From: Boseongicola sp.
Lineage (GTDB): Bacteria > Pseudomonadota > Alphaproteobacteria > Rhodobacterales > Rhodobacteraceae
Length of the DNA stretch: 64,000 bases
Assembly (NCBI GenBank): GCA_014075275.1
Contig: CP046179.1
Location: 3,047,932 to 3,111,931 of the forward strand
Direction: 5' to 3'
In this document: one piece after another, positions 48,100 to 58,391 of the stretch
How positions within the stretch are numbered: the stretch's first letter is position 1
How the letters are laid out: every line of letters begins with the position of its first letter
Program-made: the position numbers and the translations under genes
Notes under the pieces: generated by a model
What the model was told of the DNA's origin: nothing
Databases searched by the model: none
The model's input: only the letters and a program-made list of their open reading frames with translations

Positions 48100-49704
48100 T
48101 TAGCCGATCGCTGCCGCTCTGACGTCGTCGTCGATATAGCTTTCGTATTGCGCGAAGTTCTCCGAAAACATTGCAACTAGTTTTGCAGCCTGGCGATCAT
48201 AGGCCTCTGGGTTGTCCCAGGTGCGGCGCGGATCCAGAAGGATATCCGGCACTGCACTGGCGAACACGTGGACCGGCACATCAAAGCCGAAATTCTTGTC
48301 TTTTCGATACTCGGATTTCTCCAACGATCCGTCTAAAGCGGCAGTCAGAAGGGCACGGGTTGCTTTGATCGGCATCCGTGAACCAGTGCCATAAGCTCCA
48401 CCGGTCCAGCCAGTGTTGACCAGCCAGCAGGTTGCACCATGACGGGCGATCCTGTCACGCAGAAGTTGGCCGTAGACTTCGGGACGGCGCGGCATGAAGG
48501 GTGCGCCGAAACAGGTCGAGAACGTTGGTTGTGGTTCGGTCACACCGCGCTCTGTCCCGGCCACCTTCGAAGTGAAGCCGGACAAGAAGTGATACATCGC
48601 CTGAGCTGGTGTCAGCCGCGCAATCGGAGGCAGAACACCGAAAGCGTCACACGTCAGCATGATGATGTTCTTTGGATGCCCGCCGAGTGCAGTTTCAGAG
48701 GCGTTTGAGATGTAGTTCAATGGATAGGCGCAACGCATGTTGGGCGTCAGGCTATCGTCGGTGAAATCAAGCTCGCGCGTTTCCTCGTCATAGACCATGT
48801 TCTCGATGACGGTACCGAATTTAGTCGTAGTGTCGTAGATTTCGGACTCGGCTTCGCGGCTGAGGTTGATAGTTTTGGCGTAGCAACCGCCCTCGAAGTT
48901 GAATGTGCCCTTGTCAGACCAGCCGTGTTCATCGTCGCCAATCAGCACGCGCTCTGGGTCCGCGGAAAGTGTGGTTTTCCCGGTGCCGGAAAGGCCGAAG
49001 AAGACGGCCGTGTCGACGCGGTTGCCGGGAGCATGGTTTGCCGAACAGTGCATCGGCATGATGCCCTTTTCAGGAAGGAGATAGTTCAAGAGGGTGAAGA
49101 CCGACTTCTTGTTCTCGCCCGCATACTCGGTGCCGCCGATCAGGATCAGCTTGCGGTCAAAGTTCATCGCAATAACGGTTTCAGACCGGCAATTGTGACG
49201 CTTTGGGTCCGCACGGAAAGAAGGCGAATTGATGACAGTGAATTCTGGCAGAAAGCTGTCGAGTTCATCGCGATCCGGGCGGCGGAGCATGTGACGGATG
49301 AATAGCGAGTGCCACGCCAGTTCGGTTACAACGCGCACATCCAAACGATGCGCGGGGTCAGCACCGCCGTAAAGGTCCTGAACGTAATAGTCGCGGCCCT
49401 TCATATGAGCGATCATATCTTCGTAAAGTGCGTCAAACCCTTCAGGCGACATTGGGCGGTTGTTGTCCCACCAGATTGTGTCTTCAACTGAAGGAGTGCG
49501 AACAACGTGTTTATCGTTGGGTGACCGGCCTGTGAACTTGCCGGTGCTGACCAGCAATGTGCCGCCTTTGCCAAGTTTGCCTTCGTCGAGGCACAGGGCG
49601 CGTTGGATCAGATCAGGCTCAATCAAGTTGTAATAGACTTGGCCAAGTCCGGTGATGCCTTGTGTGTCAAGAGTGTGTTTTGGGTTTACCCGGCCAATGG
49701 TCAT
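48100..49704 (-). CDS. pckA: Phosphoenolpyruvate carboxykinase (ATP)
   Basis: A 534-residue ATP-type PEP carboxykinase that makes PEP from oxaloacetate in gluconeogenesis. Seen: the substrate region [13 protein letters not shown], the kinase-1a motif [16 protein letters not shown] (P-loop, about 240-255), kinase-2 LIGDDEHGW, and the adenine-binding region [20 protein letters not shown]. The ATG at 49704 fits the family ([13 protein letters not shown]); a frame extension to 49902 is upstream DNA. It is divergent from chvI across 381 bases that carry three operator-like repeats. pckA beside chvI-chvG is conserved synteny in alphaproteobacteria. Confidence 0.97.
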   Translation of the reverse strand: MTIGRVNPKHTLDTQGITGLGQVYYNLIEPDLIQRALCLDEGKLGKGGTLLVSTGKFTGRSPNDKHVVRTPSVEDTIWWDNNRPMSPEGFDALYEDMIAHMKGRDYYVQDLYGGADPAHRLDVRVVTELAWHSLFIRHMLRRPDRDELDSFLPEFTVINSPSFRADPKRHNCRSETVIAMNFDRKLILIGGTEYAGENKKSVFTLLNYLLPEKGIMPMHCSANHAPGNRVDTAVFFGLSGTGKTTLSADPERVLIGDDEHGWSDKGTFNFEGGCYAKTINLSREAESEIYDTTTKFGTVIENMVYDEETRELDFTDDSLTPNMRCAYPLNYISNASETALGGHPKNIIMLTCDAFGVLPPIARLTPAQAMYHFLSGFTSKVAGTERGVTEPQPTFSTCFGAPFMPRRPEVYGQLLRDRIARHGATCWLVNTGWTGGAYGTGSRMPIKATRALLTAALDGSLEKSEYRKDKNFGFDVPVHVFASAVPDILLDPRRTWDNPEAYDRQAAKLVAMFSENFAQYESYIDDDVRAAAIG

Positions 49705-49827
49705 AGTCCTGCTGTCCTTAAGTTTCAGGTTATTGGCCCCGGGGCACATGCCCGAAACCTTGTTTCGGAAGTCCTTAAGTCGCTTATACGCAGCCATTTT
49801 TGCCGAAGAACAGGACGCATGCGCACA

Positions 49828-49892
49828 GTTAGCGCAACCAGATCCAAGGTTAGCGCAACCAAAACCGAGGAAAACCGGGGTTAGCGCCGCCA
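49828..49892. promoter_or_regulatory. Three operator-like repeats upstream of pckA
   Basis: GTTAGCGCAACCA at 49828-49840 and 49849-49861, and GTTAGCGCCGCCA at 49880-49892. Offsets are 21 and 31 bases (two and three helical turns), so all face the same side of the DNA. They resemble the half-palindrome of a LacI-family operator (TTAGCGCTAA type) reported for CceR in Rhodobacteraceae, a regulator of gluconeogenic genes such as pckA. The gap 49705-50085 otherwise holds only the two divergent promoters. Confidence 0.6.
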
Positions 49893-50085
49893 ACAGGGTC
49901 AAAACACGCCATAGGTGTGGCCGATTAGCCGAATCTCAAGAAAAACAGCGTTTATCCAGCGTGTCGAATAGGCATGATTCGCACATTATTGTTGAATAAC
50001 CGCAAGGCAGACACGATTATGCCCAGAAAATGACATCGTAAAATGTGCCAGTTATAAGGCGCAGAAGCAGTATGAAGGAAAAAAT

Positions 50086-50790
50086 ATGTCCAGAATCGCG
50101 CTGGTCGATGACGACCGGAATATTCTGACGTCGGTTTCGATGACCCTTGAGGCAGAGGGTTTTGAGGTTGAAACCTACAACGACGGACAGGCCGCGCTTG
50201 ACGCATTCAATAAGAAACTGCCGGATATGGCCGTTTTTGATATCAAGATGCCGCGAATGGATGGCATGGACCTGCTTCAGCGGGTGCGCCAGAAATCGGC
50301 CATGCCTGTTATCTTTCTGACCTCTAAGGATGACGAGATCGACGAGGTGCTCCGTCTCAGAATGGGCGCTGACGACTACGTCAAGAAGCCGTTCTCGCAG
50401 CGTCTTCTGGTCGAACGTATTCGCGCACTCCTGCGTCGGCAGGAAGTGATTGCTAGCGACGGCGAAGGCGCCGAAGTTGATCAGGCACAGGTTATGACGC
50501 GCGGCGAGTTGCGAATGGATCCGCTTCGTCATTCAGTCACCTGGAAAAACCGCGATGTGTCGCTGACCGTGACAGAGTTTCTGTTTTTGCAAGCTCTCGC
50601 GCAGCGTCCGGGCTTTGTGAAGAGCCGCGATCAGCTGATGGACGTTGCTTATGACGATCAGGTTTACGTTGACGACCGGACCATCGACAGCCACATCAAG
50701 CGGCTGCGCAAGAAGATGCGTATGGTAGACGACGAATTCGGTGCAATCGAAACGCTTTACGGCATCGGTTACAGGTACAACGAAGAGTAA
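50086..50790 (+). CDS. chvI: Response regulator ChvI (OmpR family)
   Basis: A 234-residue regulator: receiver domain (about 1-120) with acidic pocket ALVDDDRN, phospho-acceptor in [11 protein letters not shown] (Asp52), Thr in IFLTSKDD and Lys in YVKKPFSQ; then a winged-helix DNA-binding domain ending in [14 protein letters not shown]. It is paired with the sensor ChvG (24 bases downstream). The ChvG-ChvI system of alphaproteobacteria senses acid and cell-envelope stress. It is divergent from pckA. In the same transcript direction the regulatory PTS genes follow. Confidence 0.96.
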   Translation: MSRIALVDDDRNILTSVSMTLEAEGFEVETYNDGQAALDAFNKKLPDMAVFDIKMPRMDGMDLLQRVRQKSAMPVIFLTSKDDEIDEVLRLRMGADDYVKKPFSQRLLVERIRALLRRQEVIASDGEGAEVDQAQVMTRGELRMDPLRHSVTWKNRDVSLTVTEFLFLQALAQRPGFVKSRDQLMDVAYDDQVYVDDRTIDSHIKRLRKKMRMVDDEFGAIETLYGIGYRYNEE

Positions 50791-50814
50791 TTCACGTCTT
50801 CGGGGGCAAGCAGG

Positions 50815-52518
50815 GTGGCAGGCAAACCAGCCAAAACCGCTGATGTAGTCCTTGGCGAAGATTGGATCGGCCAAGACGCAGCAGCTGAAAGCGAAGCACG
50901 GGCCAAGCGGGACCGCCGTGGCATCATCGCCATGAATCGGTCGCCGCTGGCGCGAAAAATTGTGACGTTCAATTTGCTGGCCATTCTCGTGTTGGTCGCC
51001 GGGGTCCTGTTCCTTAACCCGTTCAGAGACAGCCTGTCTTTTCAACGCGAACGCAGCTTGGTTGTCGAAGCTGGATTACTGTCCGGGTTCTTTGAGTCAC
51101 AACTACCTGAAACGGAACCTGTGGATCTGGCCGCAGACGAGGGCGCAAGTATTGCTGCGACTTTGGCCAAATTGCCAATCCCCCCAGGGGCTGAGATTTT
51201 CGTCTTTGACAGTGGCGGCCAAATGATTGCCACGACGGTTAATCAGGCACGTCAACCAAATCCGGTCAGTGAGTTTGACGCGGACAGGCGATCGACCGTG
51301 ATTACTGATTTTCTGAATACCGTTTGGAATGGTCTGTCGGGCATATTTGGCAAAGATAATACTGGTCCGGCAACGGAGTCCGGCAATCAGACATTGGTGA
51401 CAGGTTTGGTAGCCTCGGCACTGGTCGGTGGAACCAAAGTTCAATCTTCAACCGATAACTTCGGGAACACGATTTTTACGGTTGCGACACCGATCAAGCA
51501 GGGCGATCGAACAGTTGGCGCTGTTGCCATTGCAAGTGCGGCCGGTGAAATTGACAGCCTGGTGCGCGCTGAGCGCGAGCAGGTGTTGCAAATGTTTGTC
51601 ATCGCCATCCTGGTTTCGATTGGGCTTAGTCTTGTGTTGGCCTCGACCATTGCGAACCCGCTATCCGATCTTGCGGCGGCGTCTGAGATTGGGCGCGAAA
51701 AGAATTCGCGCCGAGTTAGCCCGAACCGGGTTCGCATACCCGATCTGACTGCGCGCCCGGACGAAATTGGCCGTCTTTCTGGCGCTCTCCGCGGTATGGT
51801 GGCGGCGCTCTATGATCGTATCGATGCCAACGAGCAATTCGCGGCTGATGTTGCTCACGAGATTAAGAATCCCCTGGCCTCGCTCGGTTCGGCGGTGACA
51901 TCGCTTAGAGTGACCAAACGCGAGGATCACCGGAAAAAACTCTTGGATGTTATCGAACATGATGCCGTGCGGCTGGACCGTTTGGTCAGCGACATCTCTA
52001 ACGCGTCGCGGTTGGACAGCGAATTGGTCAAGGAAGAGGAAGATCAGTTCAACCTCCTGAAAATGATCGGCAATATCAGCGACTTTCTGGGCAACGACGC
52101 TAAAGAGAAGGGCGTGGAGTTTATCACCGATGTGCCCAGCGAACCCATAGTCATAGACGGTCTAGAGTCTCGTCTTGCTCAGGTTTTCGTTAATCTGATC
52201 GGCAATGCTATATCCTTTTGCGAAGACGGCGATGCGATACGGGTCTGGGTGCGAAAACGCGAAAACCGCGTGCTTGTCGTCGTCGAAGACACTGGTCCAG
52301 GTATACCGGATCAGGCTCTGACCAAGATTTTCAACCGATTTTATACCCAACGCCCGGTCAGCCACTTTGGCGACAACTCGGGCCTGGGCCTATCGATTTC
52401 AAAACAAATTGTTGAAGCTCATGGTGGCGTGATCTGGGCCGAAAATATTCGCCCAACTGACGCCGATGTGACAAGCGAACCACTTGGCGCACGCTTTGTG
52501 GTTGGCCTGCCTGTCTGA
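50815..52518 (+). CDS. chvG: Sensor histidine kinase ChvG
   Basis: A 567-residue membrane sensor. TM1 at about 45-65 (IVTFNLLAILVLVAGVLFLN) and TM2 at about 260-282 (FVIAILVSIGLSLVLASTIA) enclose a periplasmic domain of about 195 residues. HAMP follows, then the H-box ADVAHEIKNPLASLGS (phospho-His about 352), the N-box NLIGNAISFCEDG, and the G-boxes VVVEDTGPGIPDQ and GDNSGLGLSISKQIV. GTG at 50815 has GGGGCAAGCAGG upstream; ATG at 50932 would remove a conserved cytosolic N-terminus. It phosphorylates ChvI. hprK starts 16 bases after its stop. Confidence 0.95.
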   Translation: MAGKPAKTADVVLGEDWIGQDAAAESEARAKRDRRGIIAMNRSPLARKIVTFNLLAILVLVAGVLFLNPFRDSLSFQRERSLVVEAGLLSGFFESQLPETEPVDLAADEGASIAATLAKLPIPPGAEIFVFDSGGQMIATTVNQARQPNPVSEFDADRRSTVITDFLNTVWNGLSGIFGKDNTGPATESGNQTLVTGLVASALVGGTKVQSSTDNFGNTIFTVATPIKQGDRTVGAVAIASAAGEIDSLVRAEREQVLQMFVIAILVSIGLSLVLASTIANPLSDLAAASEIGREKNSRRVSPNRVRIPDLTARPDEIGRLSGALRGMVAALYDRIDANEQFAADVAHEIKNPLASLGSAVTSLRVTKREDHRKKLLDVIEHDAVRLDRLVSDISNASRLDSELVKEEEDQFNLLKMIGNISDFLGNDAKEKGVEFITDVPSEPIVIDGLESRLAQVFVNLIGNAISFCEDGDAIRVWVRKRENRVLVVVEDTGPGIPDQALTKIFNRFYTQRPVSHFGDNSGLGLSISKQIVEAHGGVIWAENIRPTDADVTSEPLGARFVVGLPV

Positions 52519-52534
52519 CGACAGTGGTACCAAA

Positions 52535-52960
52535 ATGAGCGGTCCCCAAATCTTGCATGCAAGCGCGGTGGCCCTAGGTCCAGCCGGGTTACTGATCAAA
52601 GGAAAGTCAGGTTCTGGAAAATCCTCGCTCGCCGTTGAGTTAATGTCGCTGGGTGCAATTCTGGTCGCCGATGACCAGATCGAAATACAAATAGGATCAG
52701 AGGGCGCGATTTGGATGCGCCCGCACGAACGCCTGCAGGGTCTGATTGAGGCGCGCGGTATTGGACTGCTCCAGACGAATTGGGCACCCGCACGGCTGAC
52801 CCACGTCGTTGATCTCGACACCACCGAAAATGCGCGGATGCCTGACCGGCACGAAACCGTGATCTGCAATCGGGCTTTTCCATGCTTGCGCAAGGTTGAG
52901 AGCCCGGCTTTCGCCGCTATGATCATGGTTTACCTTAAAGGGGCACGCAGGGAACCATGA
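52535..52960 (+). CDS. hprK: HPr kinase/phosphorylase, short alphaproteobacterial form
   Basis: A 141-residue protein, only the C-terminal kinase domain of the longer HprK of Gram-positive bacteria, as is usual in alphaproteobacteria. The P-loop is [20 protein letters not shown] (about 25-44) and the DDQIEIQ motif follows; a late motif EARGIGLL is also conserved. It phosphorylates HPr on a serine, coupling carbon or stress signals to the regulatory PTS. ATG at 52535 is chosen; 52484 is an upstream shadow in the chvG end. The stop overlaps the rapZ start by four bases (ATGA). Confidence 0.93.
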   Translation: MSGPQILHASAVALGPAGLLIKGKSGSGKSSLAVELMSLGAILVADDQIEIQIGSEGAIWMRPHERLQGLIEARGIGLLQTNWAPARLTHVVDLDTTENARMPDRHETVICNRAFPCLRKVESPAFAAMIMVYLKGARREP

Positions 52961-53883
52961 CGACAGGCGGCCACACAATCGACGATGACAACAGCAGATT
53001 GAAGCTGGTTTTGGTCACCGGCCCGTCTGGCGCAGGTCGCTCAACGGCGGTGAATGCACTTGAAGACCTGGGGTTTGAAGTTATCGACAATCTGCCGTTG
53101 TCTTTGGTCGAGCGGTTGCTTTCGGGTCCACCGCGCACGCCAGTGCTGGCGCTTGGAATCGATGTGCGAAATCGCGATTTTTCAGCGGATGCCATGGTGG
53201 CGCTTTTGGATGATCTATCCGGTGATCCGGATGTTGATGCTGAAGTGCTGTATCTGGATTGCCGCGCAGATGTGCTGGTGCGGCGCTATTCAGAAACTCG
53301 TCGACGACATCCTCTTGCACCATCCGAAACGCCTGGAGTTGGCATCGAACGCGAGATGGAACTTTTGGTGCCGGTGCGCGCCCGCGCCGACTTTTTGATC
53401 GATACGTCCGAGCTGACTGTTCATGACCTTCGCGCCGAGATTGATCGCATGTTTGGCATGCCCGGCGGAGACCCTTTGGTCATCTCTGTCGAGAGTTTTT
53501 CATACAAACGTGGTCTACCCCGCGGAGTCGATATTGTTCTTGATGTTCGATTCCTGGCGAACCCGCATTGGGAAGCCTCTTTGCGCGATATGGACGGTCG
53601 CGATCCGGACGTGCAGGACTATGTTTCCGCCGATAAGCGGCATGCAGAGTTCTTCCGCAGCGTCACGAATATGACGGATCTTCTTCTTCCGGCTTTTAAA
53701 GAGGAAGGAAAGACCTATCTGACACTGGCCTTTGGGTGCACGGGTGGTCAGCATCGTTCAGTTGCTATGGCTGAAACCGTGGCAAAGACCCTTGCGGATA
53801 AGGGCTGGCAGGTGTCAATACGGCACAGGGAACTGGAACGGCGCGGTGTGAGTCGCGGGCGCATAATTTCGAGGACACGGTAG
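52957..53883 (+). CDS. rapZ: RapZ-family RNA-binding / nucleotide-binding protein
   Basis: A 308-residue RapZ (YvcJ/YhbJ) protein. The P-loop is [20 protein letters not shown] (about 19-38), followed by the conserved DNLPLSL region, FLDCRAD-type block ([20 protein letters not shown]) and the C-terminal RNA-binding half with [20 protein letters not shown]. In E. coli RapZ guides small RNAs to RNase E to control GlmS; the role in alphaproteobacteria is less clear. It sits between hprK and the EIIA gene in the conserved order. The stop abuts the next TTG start. Confidence 0.95.
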   Translation: MTTGGHTIDDDNSRLKLVLVTGPSGAGRSTAVNALEDLGFEVIDNLPLSLVERLLSGPPRTPVLALGIDVRNRDFSADAMVALLDDLSGDPDVDAEVLYLDCRADVLVRRYSETRRRHPLAPSETPGVGIEREMELLVPVRARADFLIDTSELTVHDLRAEIDRMFGMPGGDPLVISVESFSYKRGLPRGVDIVLDVRFLANPHWEASLRDMDGRDPDVQDYVSADKRHAEFFRSVTNMTDLLLPAFKEEGKTYLTLAFGCTGGQHRSVAMAETVAKTLADKGWQVSIRHRELERRGVSRGRIISRTR

Positions 53884-54267
53884 TTGATCGGCATTGTCAT
53901 TGTCGCGCATGGCGGTTTGGCGCAGGAGTATCAGGCGGCCATGGAGCATGTCGTCGGACGACAGTCCGGCGTGCGTGCTGTATCGATTGCGCCAGATGAT
54001 GACCGTGACCAGAAGCAGGCCGAAATTTGCGCGGCAGCAGACGGTGTTGATACCGGCGCTGGCGTTGTGGTTGTGACTGACATGTTCGGTGGTTCGCCGT
54101 CCAACTTGTCGCTTCGGGCCTGCATTCCGTCGGATCGCAAGATCATCTATGGGGCGAATTTGCCAATGCTGATTAAGCTGGCAAAAACCCGCCATCAGCC
54201 GCTGTCGAAATCTGTTTCCGCTGCCTTAGCTGCGGGTAGAAAATACATTGATAGCTTTGATGGCTGA
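53884..54267 (+). CDS. EIIA-mannose-type PTS protein
   Basis: A 127-residue EIIA-Man domain. The phosphorylated His is in the N-terminal motif IVIVAHGGLAQEY (His9 or nearby), and the beta-strand GVVVVTDMFGGSPSNLSLRA is conserved. It starts with TTG at 53884 directly after the rapZ stop. In alphaproteobacteria this protein acts in a regulatory PTS without sugar transport: it receives phosphate from HPr and is thought to signal nitrogen or carbon status. The next gene, HPr, begins shortly after its stop. Confidence 0.92.
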   Translation: MIGIVIVAHGGLAQEYQAAMEHVVGRQSGVRAVSIAPDDDRDQKQAEICAAADGVDTGAGVVVVTDMFGGSPSNLSLRACIPSDRKIIYGANLPMLIKLAKTRHQPLSKSVSAALAAGRKYIDSFDG

Positions 54268-54277
54268 AGGGATGGGC

Positions 54278-54556
54278 ATGTCGACAACAGTGTCGCGTAG
54301 TTTCACGATCACCAACGTGAAAGGCCTGCATGCACGGGCCTCAGCCAAACTGTCTGAACTGGTCGAAGAATATGACGCCGATGCCGAGGTTTCCAAAGAC
54401 GGTTTGTCAGTCATGGCTGACAGCATAATGGGGCTTTTGATGTTGGGCGCGTCTATTGGCACTTCGATAGATGTCGAGACCAGCGGCCCCGCGGCAGAGA
54501 AACTGATGGATGCAATAGAGGCGCTGATCGCTGACCGCTTTGGCGAGGATATGTAG
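54278..54556 (+). CDS. ptsH: Phosphocarrier protein HPr
   Basis: A 92-residue HPr. The EI-phosphorylated His is in NVKGLHARASAKL (about residue 20) and the HprK-target Ser is in ADSIMGLLMLGAS (about residue 48), so both phosphorylation sites are intact. ATG at 54278 is preferred; 54272 and 54260 are alternatives. It carries phosphate in the regulatory PTS encoded by this operon; enzyme I (ptsP or ptsI) is not in the window. It is the last gene of chvI-chvG-hprK-rapZ-EIIA-ptsH. Confidence 0.95.
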   Translation: MSTTVSRSFTITNVKGLHARASAKLSELVEEYDADAEVSKDGLSVMADSIMGLLMLGASIGTSIDVETSGPAAEKLMDAIEALIADRFGEDM

Positions 54557-54560
54557 CGCC

Positions 54561-54583
54561 CAAAAGTCTTAGAGAGACTTTTG
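54561..54583 (+). terminator. Inverted repeat after ptsH
   Basis: CAAAAGTCT (54561-54569) and AGACTTTTG (54575-54583), a perfect 9-base stem with a 5-base loop, five bases past the ptsH stop. No T-run follows on either strand, so a factor-independent terminator is not certain. Confidence 0.55.
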
Positions 54584-54629
54584 ACGAAGACCCTGTCTCA
54601 GAAAACTGCGTCACTCTCTGGGAAATGTT

Positions 54630-55505
54630 TCAGCGCGTCGGAACTGGTGTTTCACCGCGATAGTCGTAAAAACCGCGTTCTGTTTTGCGACCAAGCCAAC
54701 CGGCTTCGACATACTTCGTCAAAAGAGGGCAAGGTCGATATTTCGTATCCGCCAATCCTTCATGGAGGACATTCATAATGGCCAGGCAGGTGTCCAGTCC
54801 GATAAAATCGGCCAATTCTAACGGCCCCATCGGATGGTTTGTTCCCAACTTCATTGCAGAATCAATGCTTTGTACCGAGCCGACGCCTTCGTAGAGCGTG
54901 TAGACCGCTTCGTTGATCATTGGCATCAGGATGCGGTTCACGATGAATGCAGGAAAGTCTTCGGCGCTGGCGGCGGTCTTGCCAAGCTGCTCAACTACGC
55001 CGACACAAGCCTTGTAGGTCGCCTCATCGGTGGCGATCCCTCGGATAAGTTCGACCAACTGCATGACAGGCACCGGATTCATGAAATGGAATCCCATAAA
55101 CTTTTCGGGCCTGTCGGTTCGGCTTGCCAAACGGGTGATCGAGATCGACGAAGTATTTGATGTCAAAATCGTGTTTGGTTTCAGGTGCGGCACCAAATCT
55201 TCGAAAATTGCAGCCTTGACTGACTCGCGCTCTGTCGCAGCTTCGATCACAAGGTCTGTTTTGCCGAGGTCGCTCAGCTTCATGGTCATTGAGATACGCG
55301 CGACTGTGGCGTCGCGATCAGCTTGCGAGATTTTGTCGCGTGAAACCTGCCGGTCCAGGTTGGCACCGATCAGGTCCATTGCACTATCCAGTGCATCCTG
55401 ACTGACATCCGTCATCAGCACGGAATACCCAGCCAAAGCAAAAACATGGGCAATTCCGTTGCCCATCTGCCCTGCGCCAATCACGCCGACCGATTTGATA
55501 TCCAT
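54630..55505 (-). CDS. hbd: 3-hydroxybutyryl-CoA dehydrogenase
   Basis: A 291-residue enzyme that interconverts acetoacetyl-CoA and 3-hydroxybutyryl-CoA. The NAD-binding fold begins VGVIGAGQMGNGIAHVFALA, with the family signature GFHFMNPVPVMQLVELIRGI (catalytic His region), and the C-terminal domain has ADFIGLDTCLAIMNVLHEGL. ATG at 55505 has AAGGAGAG upstream; a frame extension to 55559 is spurious. It may serve polyhydroxybutyrate or butyrate metabolism; the etf genes nearby supply the electron acceptor for the matching acyl-CoA dehydrogenases. Confidence 0.95.
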   Translation of the reverse strand: MDIKSVGVIGAGQMGNGIAHVFALAGYSVLMTDVSQDALDSAMDLIGANLDRQVSRDKISQADRDATVARISMTMKLSDLGKTDLVIEAATERESVKAAIFEDLVPHLKPNTILTSNTSSISITRLASRTDRPEKFMGFHFMNPVPVMQLVELIRGIATDEATYKACVGVVEQLGKTAASAEDFPAFIVNRILMPMINEAVYTLYEGVGSVQSIDSAMKLGTNHPMGPLELADFIGLDTCLAIMNVLHEGLADTKYRPCPLLTKYVEAGWLGRKTERGFYDYRGETPVPTR

Positions 55506-55663
55506 GCAATGCTCTCCTTGCTCGGCCAGACAATAGGCCCAGGGACCAACGGGGCGCAAGGCACATCGATGTCGCGCTTTTGGCTAAAATGCTGTTTTTA
55601 GTCAATTATCAACTCGGTTCGTTCAGTGTCGCCTTTGGGTGAATTCGACTGGTCTGGGTTACG

Positions 55664-56578
55664 GTGATTGAAAAGGACGACATAGCACCGCCGCTGAACT
55701 ACCATCCGTGCCGCTATGCGCCGTCCCGAATTCAGTTTCGCGGGCCGAAATCGGTATTGGACGAGCCCTACGTGGCAGTTCTTGGCGGCAGCGAAACCTA
55801 TGGGAAGTTCGTCGGTTCTCCGTATTCAAATCTGCTTTCTGATGCATTGAAGGAACCGGTTGTGAATCTTGGTGTCATGCACGCCGGTTTGACCCTTATT
55901 GCAGACGATCCGGCAATTCTTGGTATTGCATCCCAAGCGCGCTTGACCGTCATTCAGGTTCTGGGCGCACAGAACATGTCGAACCGTTTCTACTCGGTTC
56001 ATCCCCGCCGTAACGACCGCTTCCTCGGTGCAGCCGACAGGCTTCAGAACTTATTTCCCAGCGTGGATTTTACGGATTTTCATTTTACCGGCCATCTGCT
56101 CAGCACATTGGAAAAAGATGCTTCGCCGGCCTTCGACGATTTGGTTGCCGAGCTGAAAAAGGCCTGGGTCAATCGCATGCGCCTCATACTAAGGGAAATC
56201 AGGGGTGAAACTGTTCTTCTGTGGATGTCCGAACGGCGACCAGAAGACGCTTCGACTGCAGCACAGGCGATTGATCCGCTGTTCGTTGATCGTGATATGC
56301 TTGAGGCGCTGTCGCCCATGATTGGCGGTATTGTCGAAGTTGTGGCCAGTGATACAGCGCGCAGCGAAGGGTTGGATGGCATGCATTTCTGGCCTTCAGA
56401 TGAACAGGCAGCCGCCGCCATGCCTGGCCCGATTTTTCATGCCGAAACGGCTGCAGCCCTGCAATCGGTCATAGCCGATCCATTTAAAAAACGGCGCGCC
56501 GGGGATGCCGACGCGCCGCCAAATAGCAAAAATGCTCTGCCGCCTAGAGTTTCTCGATCAACTCGGGCACCGCGGTAA
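55664..56578 (+). CDS. DUF6473-like protein of Rhodobacteraceae
   Basis: A 304-residue protein (GTG start at 55664). Blocks such as [34 protein letters not shown] and [20 protein letters not shown] match a Rhodobacteraceae family annotated DUF6473, whose GGSET-like motif recalls SGNH hydrolases. No experimental function is known. The C-terminal 35 or so residues (basic, low-complexity) overlap the terminator and the 3' end of the convergent etfA gene, so the real gene may end earlier if a sequencing error is present. Monocistronic by context. Confidence 0.7.
   Translation: MIEKDDIAPPLNYHPCRYAPSRIQFRGPKSVLDEPYVAVLGGSETYGKFVGSPYSNLLSDALKEPVVNLGVMHAGLTLIADDPAILGIASQARLTVIQVLGAQNMSNRFYSVHPRRNDRFLGAADRLQNLFPSVDFTDFHFTGHLLSTLEKDASPAFDDLVAELKKAWVNRMRLILREIRGETVLLWMSERRPEDASTAAQAIDPLFVDRDMLEALSPMIGGIVEVVASDTARSEGLDGMHFWPSDEQAAAAMPGPIFHAETAAALQSVIADPFKKRRAGDADAPPNSKNALPPRVSRSTRAPR
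56486..56518 (-). terminator. Intrinsic terminator of etfB-etfA
   Basis: On the minus strand the stem CGGCGCG...CGCGCCG (56512-56518 with 56492-56498) is followed by a T-run (AAAAAA at 56486-56491 on the plus strand). It lies inside the 3' end of the convergent DUF6473 gene. Confidence 0.85.
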
Positions 56579-57470
56579 AGAGGTCGGCGACCAGACCATA
56601 ATCGGCAACCTGGAAGATCGGAGCCTCTTCGTCTTTGTTGATAGCAACGATGACTTTCGAGTCCTTCATCCCAGCAAGGTGCTGAATCGCGCCCGAGATG
56701 CCCACCGCAACATACAAGTCAGGGGCCACGACCTTACCGGTCTGACCGACCTGCCAGTCGTTCGGTGCATAGCCTGAATCGACCGCAGCACGCGATGCGC
56801 CAACAGCGGCACCGAACTTGTCAGCCAGTTTTTCAATCAGGGCAAAGTCTTCTTCCGATCCGACGCCACGACCACCGGATACAACCACACCGGCACTAGT
56901 CAATTCAGGGCGGTCGTTGGCGGCGACTTTGTCTTCGATCCATTCCGACAGGCCAGGATTCTCAGCAGCACCAATGGTTTCAACTGGCGCGTTGCCGCCC
57001 TCTTCCGCTGCGTCGAATGTCGACGTGCGAACAGACACGACTTTGGTGGCGTCCGAAGATTTCACCGTTTGAATGGCGTTGCCTGCATAGATTGGACGCT
57101 CGAAAGTGTCGGCGTCGACAACGCCAGATACGTCCGAAATCACCATGACATCCAGCATTGCTGCCACTCGCGGCAACACGTTTTTGGCGTCTGTGGTCGC
57201 GGGTGCGATGATGTGGCTGTAGTCGCCAGCAAGCGATACTATCAGGGCGGCCGTGGGCTCTGCCAGGCGATGACCCAACGAGTCATCTTCGGCGACCAAT
57301 ACTTTGGACACACCCTGAATTGTTGCGGCTGCGTCACCGGCAGCAGCGGCCGAAGCACCTGCGCACAAGACGGTTACATCACCCAGCGCGCCACAGGCCG
57401 CTACTGTTTTGGCAGTTGCGTCCATCGACAATTCGCCGTTGTTCACTTCGCCAAGAAGAAGAACGCTCAT
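56544..57470 (-). CDS. etfA: Electron transfer flavoprotein subunit alpha
   Basis: A 308-residue EtfA that binds FAD and takes electrons from acyl-CoA dehydrogenases to the respiratory chain. The N-terminal domain starts [14 protein letters not shown]; the C-terminal FAD region reads [35 protein letters not shown] and [21 protein letters not shown] at 57470 overlaps the etfB stop by four bases. Motifs are intact. The gene is followed by a strong terminator. Confidence 0.96.
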   Translation of the reverse strand: MSVLLLGEVNNGELSMDATAKTVAACGALGDVTVLCAGASAAAAGDAAATIQGVSKVLVAEDDSLGHRLAEPTAALIVSLAGDYSHIIAPATTDAKNVLPRVAAMLDVMVISDVSGVVDADTFERPIYAGNAIQTVKSSDATKVVSVRTSTFDAAEEGGNAPVETIGAAENPGLSEWIEDKVAANDRPELTSAGVVVSGGRGVGSEEDFALIEKLADKFGAAVGASRAAVDSGYAPNDWQVGQTGKVVAPDLYVAVGISGAIQHLAGMKDSKVIVAINKDEEAPIFQVADYGLVADLFTAVPELIEKL

Positions 57471-58228
57471 GATACGGCCCCCGCTTCTTTGAGTTTCGCT
57501 ACAAGTTCGTCAACTGAACCAACAATTTCACCGGCCTTACGTGCCTCGGGTTCACCCGTGGACAGGATTTGAAGCCGTGGCGTGACATCGACGCCGTAGT
57601 CTGCTGGTGTCTTTTCATCCAAAGGTTTTTTCTTCGCCTTCATGATGTTCGGCAGCGAGGCATAGCGCGGTTCGTTCAGGCGCAAGTCAACGCTGATGAT
57701 CGCTGGCATCTTGACCTTGATGGTCTGAAGACCGCCATCGACTTCGCGTGTTACCGTCGCGGCATCGCCGTCGATGTCGACTTCAGAAGCAAAAGTGCCC
57801 TGTGCCCAACCGGTAAGGGCGGCCAGCATCTGACCGGTGGCGTTCATGTCATTGTCGATGGCTTGTTTGCCGCACAGAACAACGCCGGGCTGCTCTTCGT
57901 CGCAAACTGCTTTCAGCAGTTTGGCCACGGCCAAAGGTTCGATGTCAGTGTGCACATCGTCGGCGGCAACGATCAGAATGGCGCGGTCCGCCCCCATGGC
58001 CAAAGCCGTGCGCAGGGTCTCCTGAGACTGCTTAACACCGATCGAAACTGCAATGACCTCGTCGGCTTTGCCAGCTTCACGCAGGCGGATCGCCTCTTCC
58101 ACGGCAATTTCGTCGAACGGGTTCATTGACATCTTCACGTTCGCAAGATCGACACCTGATCCGTCCGCTTTAACACGAACCTTCACGTTGTAGTCGATCA
58201 CGCGTTTGACGGGCACCAACACCTTCAT
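57467..58228 (-). CDS. etfB: Electron transfer flavoprotein subunit beta
   Basis: A 253-residue EtfB, partner of EtfA and binder of AMP. The start [20 protein letters not shown] and the core [20 protein letters not shown] and [20 protein letters not shown] are family hallmarks. ATG at 58228 is chosen; 58243 adds five residues. It is the first gene of the etfB-etfA pair. The VOC-family gene (58392) is divergent. Confidence 0.96.
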   Translation of the reverse strand: MKVLVPVKRVIDYNVKVRVKADGSGVDLANVKMSMNPFDEIAVEEAIRLREAGKADEVIAVSIGVKQSQETLRTALAMGADRAILIVAADDVHTDIEPLAVAKLLKAVCDEEQPGVVLCGKQAIDNDMNATGQMLAALTGWAQGTFASEVDIDGDAATVTREVDGGLQTIKVKMPAIISVDLRLNEPRYASLPNIMKAKKKPLDEKTPADYGVDVTPRLQILSTGEPEARKAGEIVGSVDELVAKLKEAGAVS

Positions 58229-58391
58229 TTGCGTAAACTCCATCTATCTGGGGGCCATCCCCCGATTCTTGGCCGGTTTATCTAAGGTCACAGTCAGAAA
58301 ACAGTGCAAAATTGCCGCGATTTGGTCGCTCAGCGCCCCTTATTGCGATCTGCGTGCTAGGATAGGAAAGTTCAGTCAGGAGAAATTGGTC

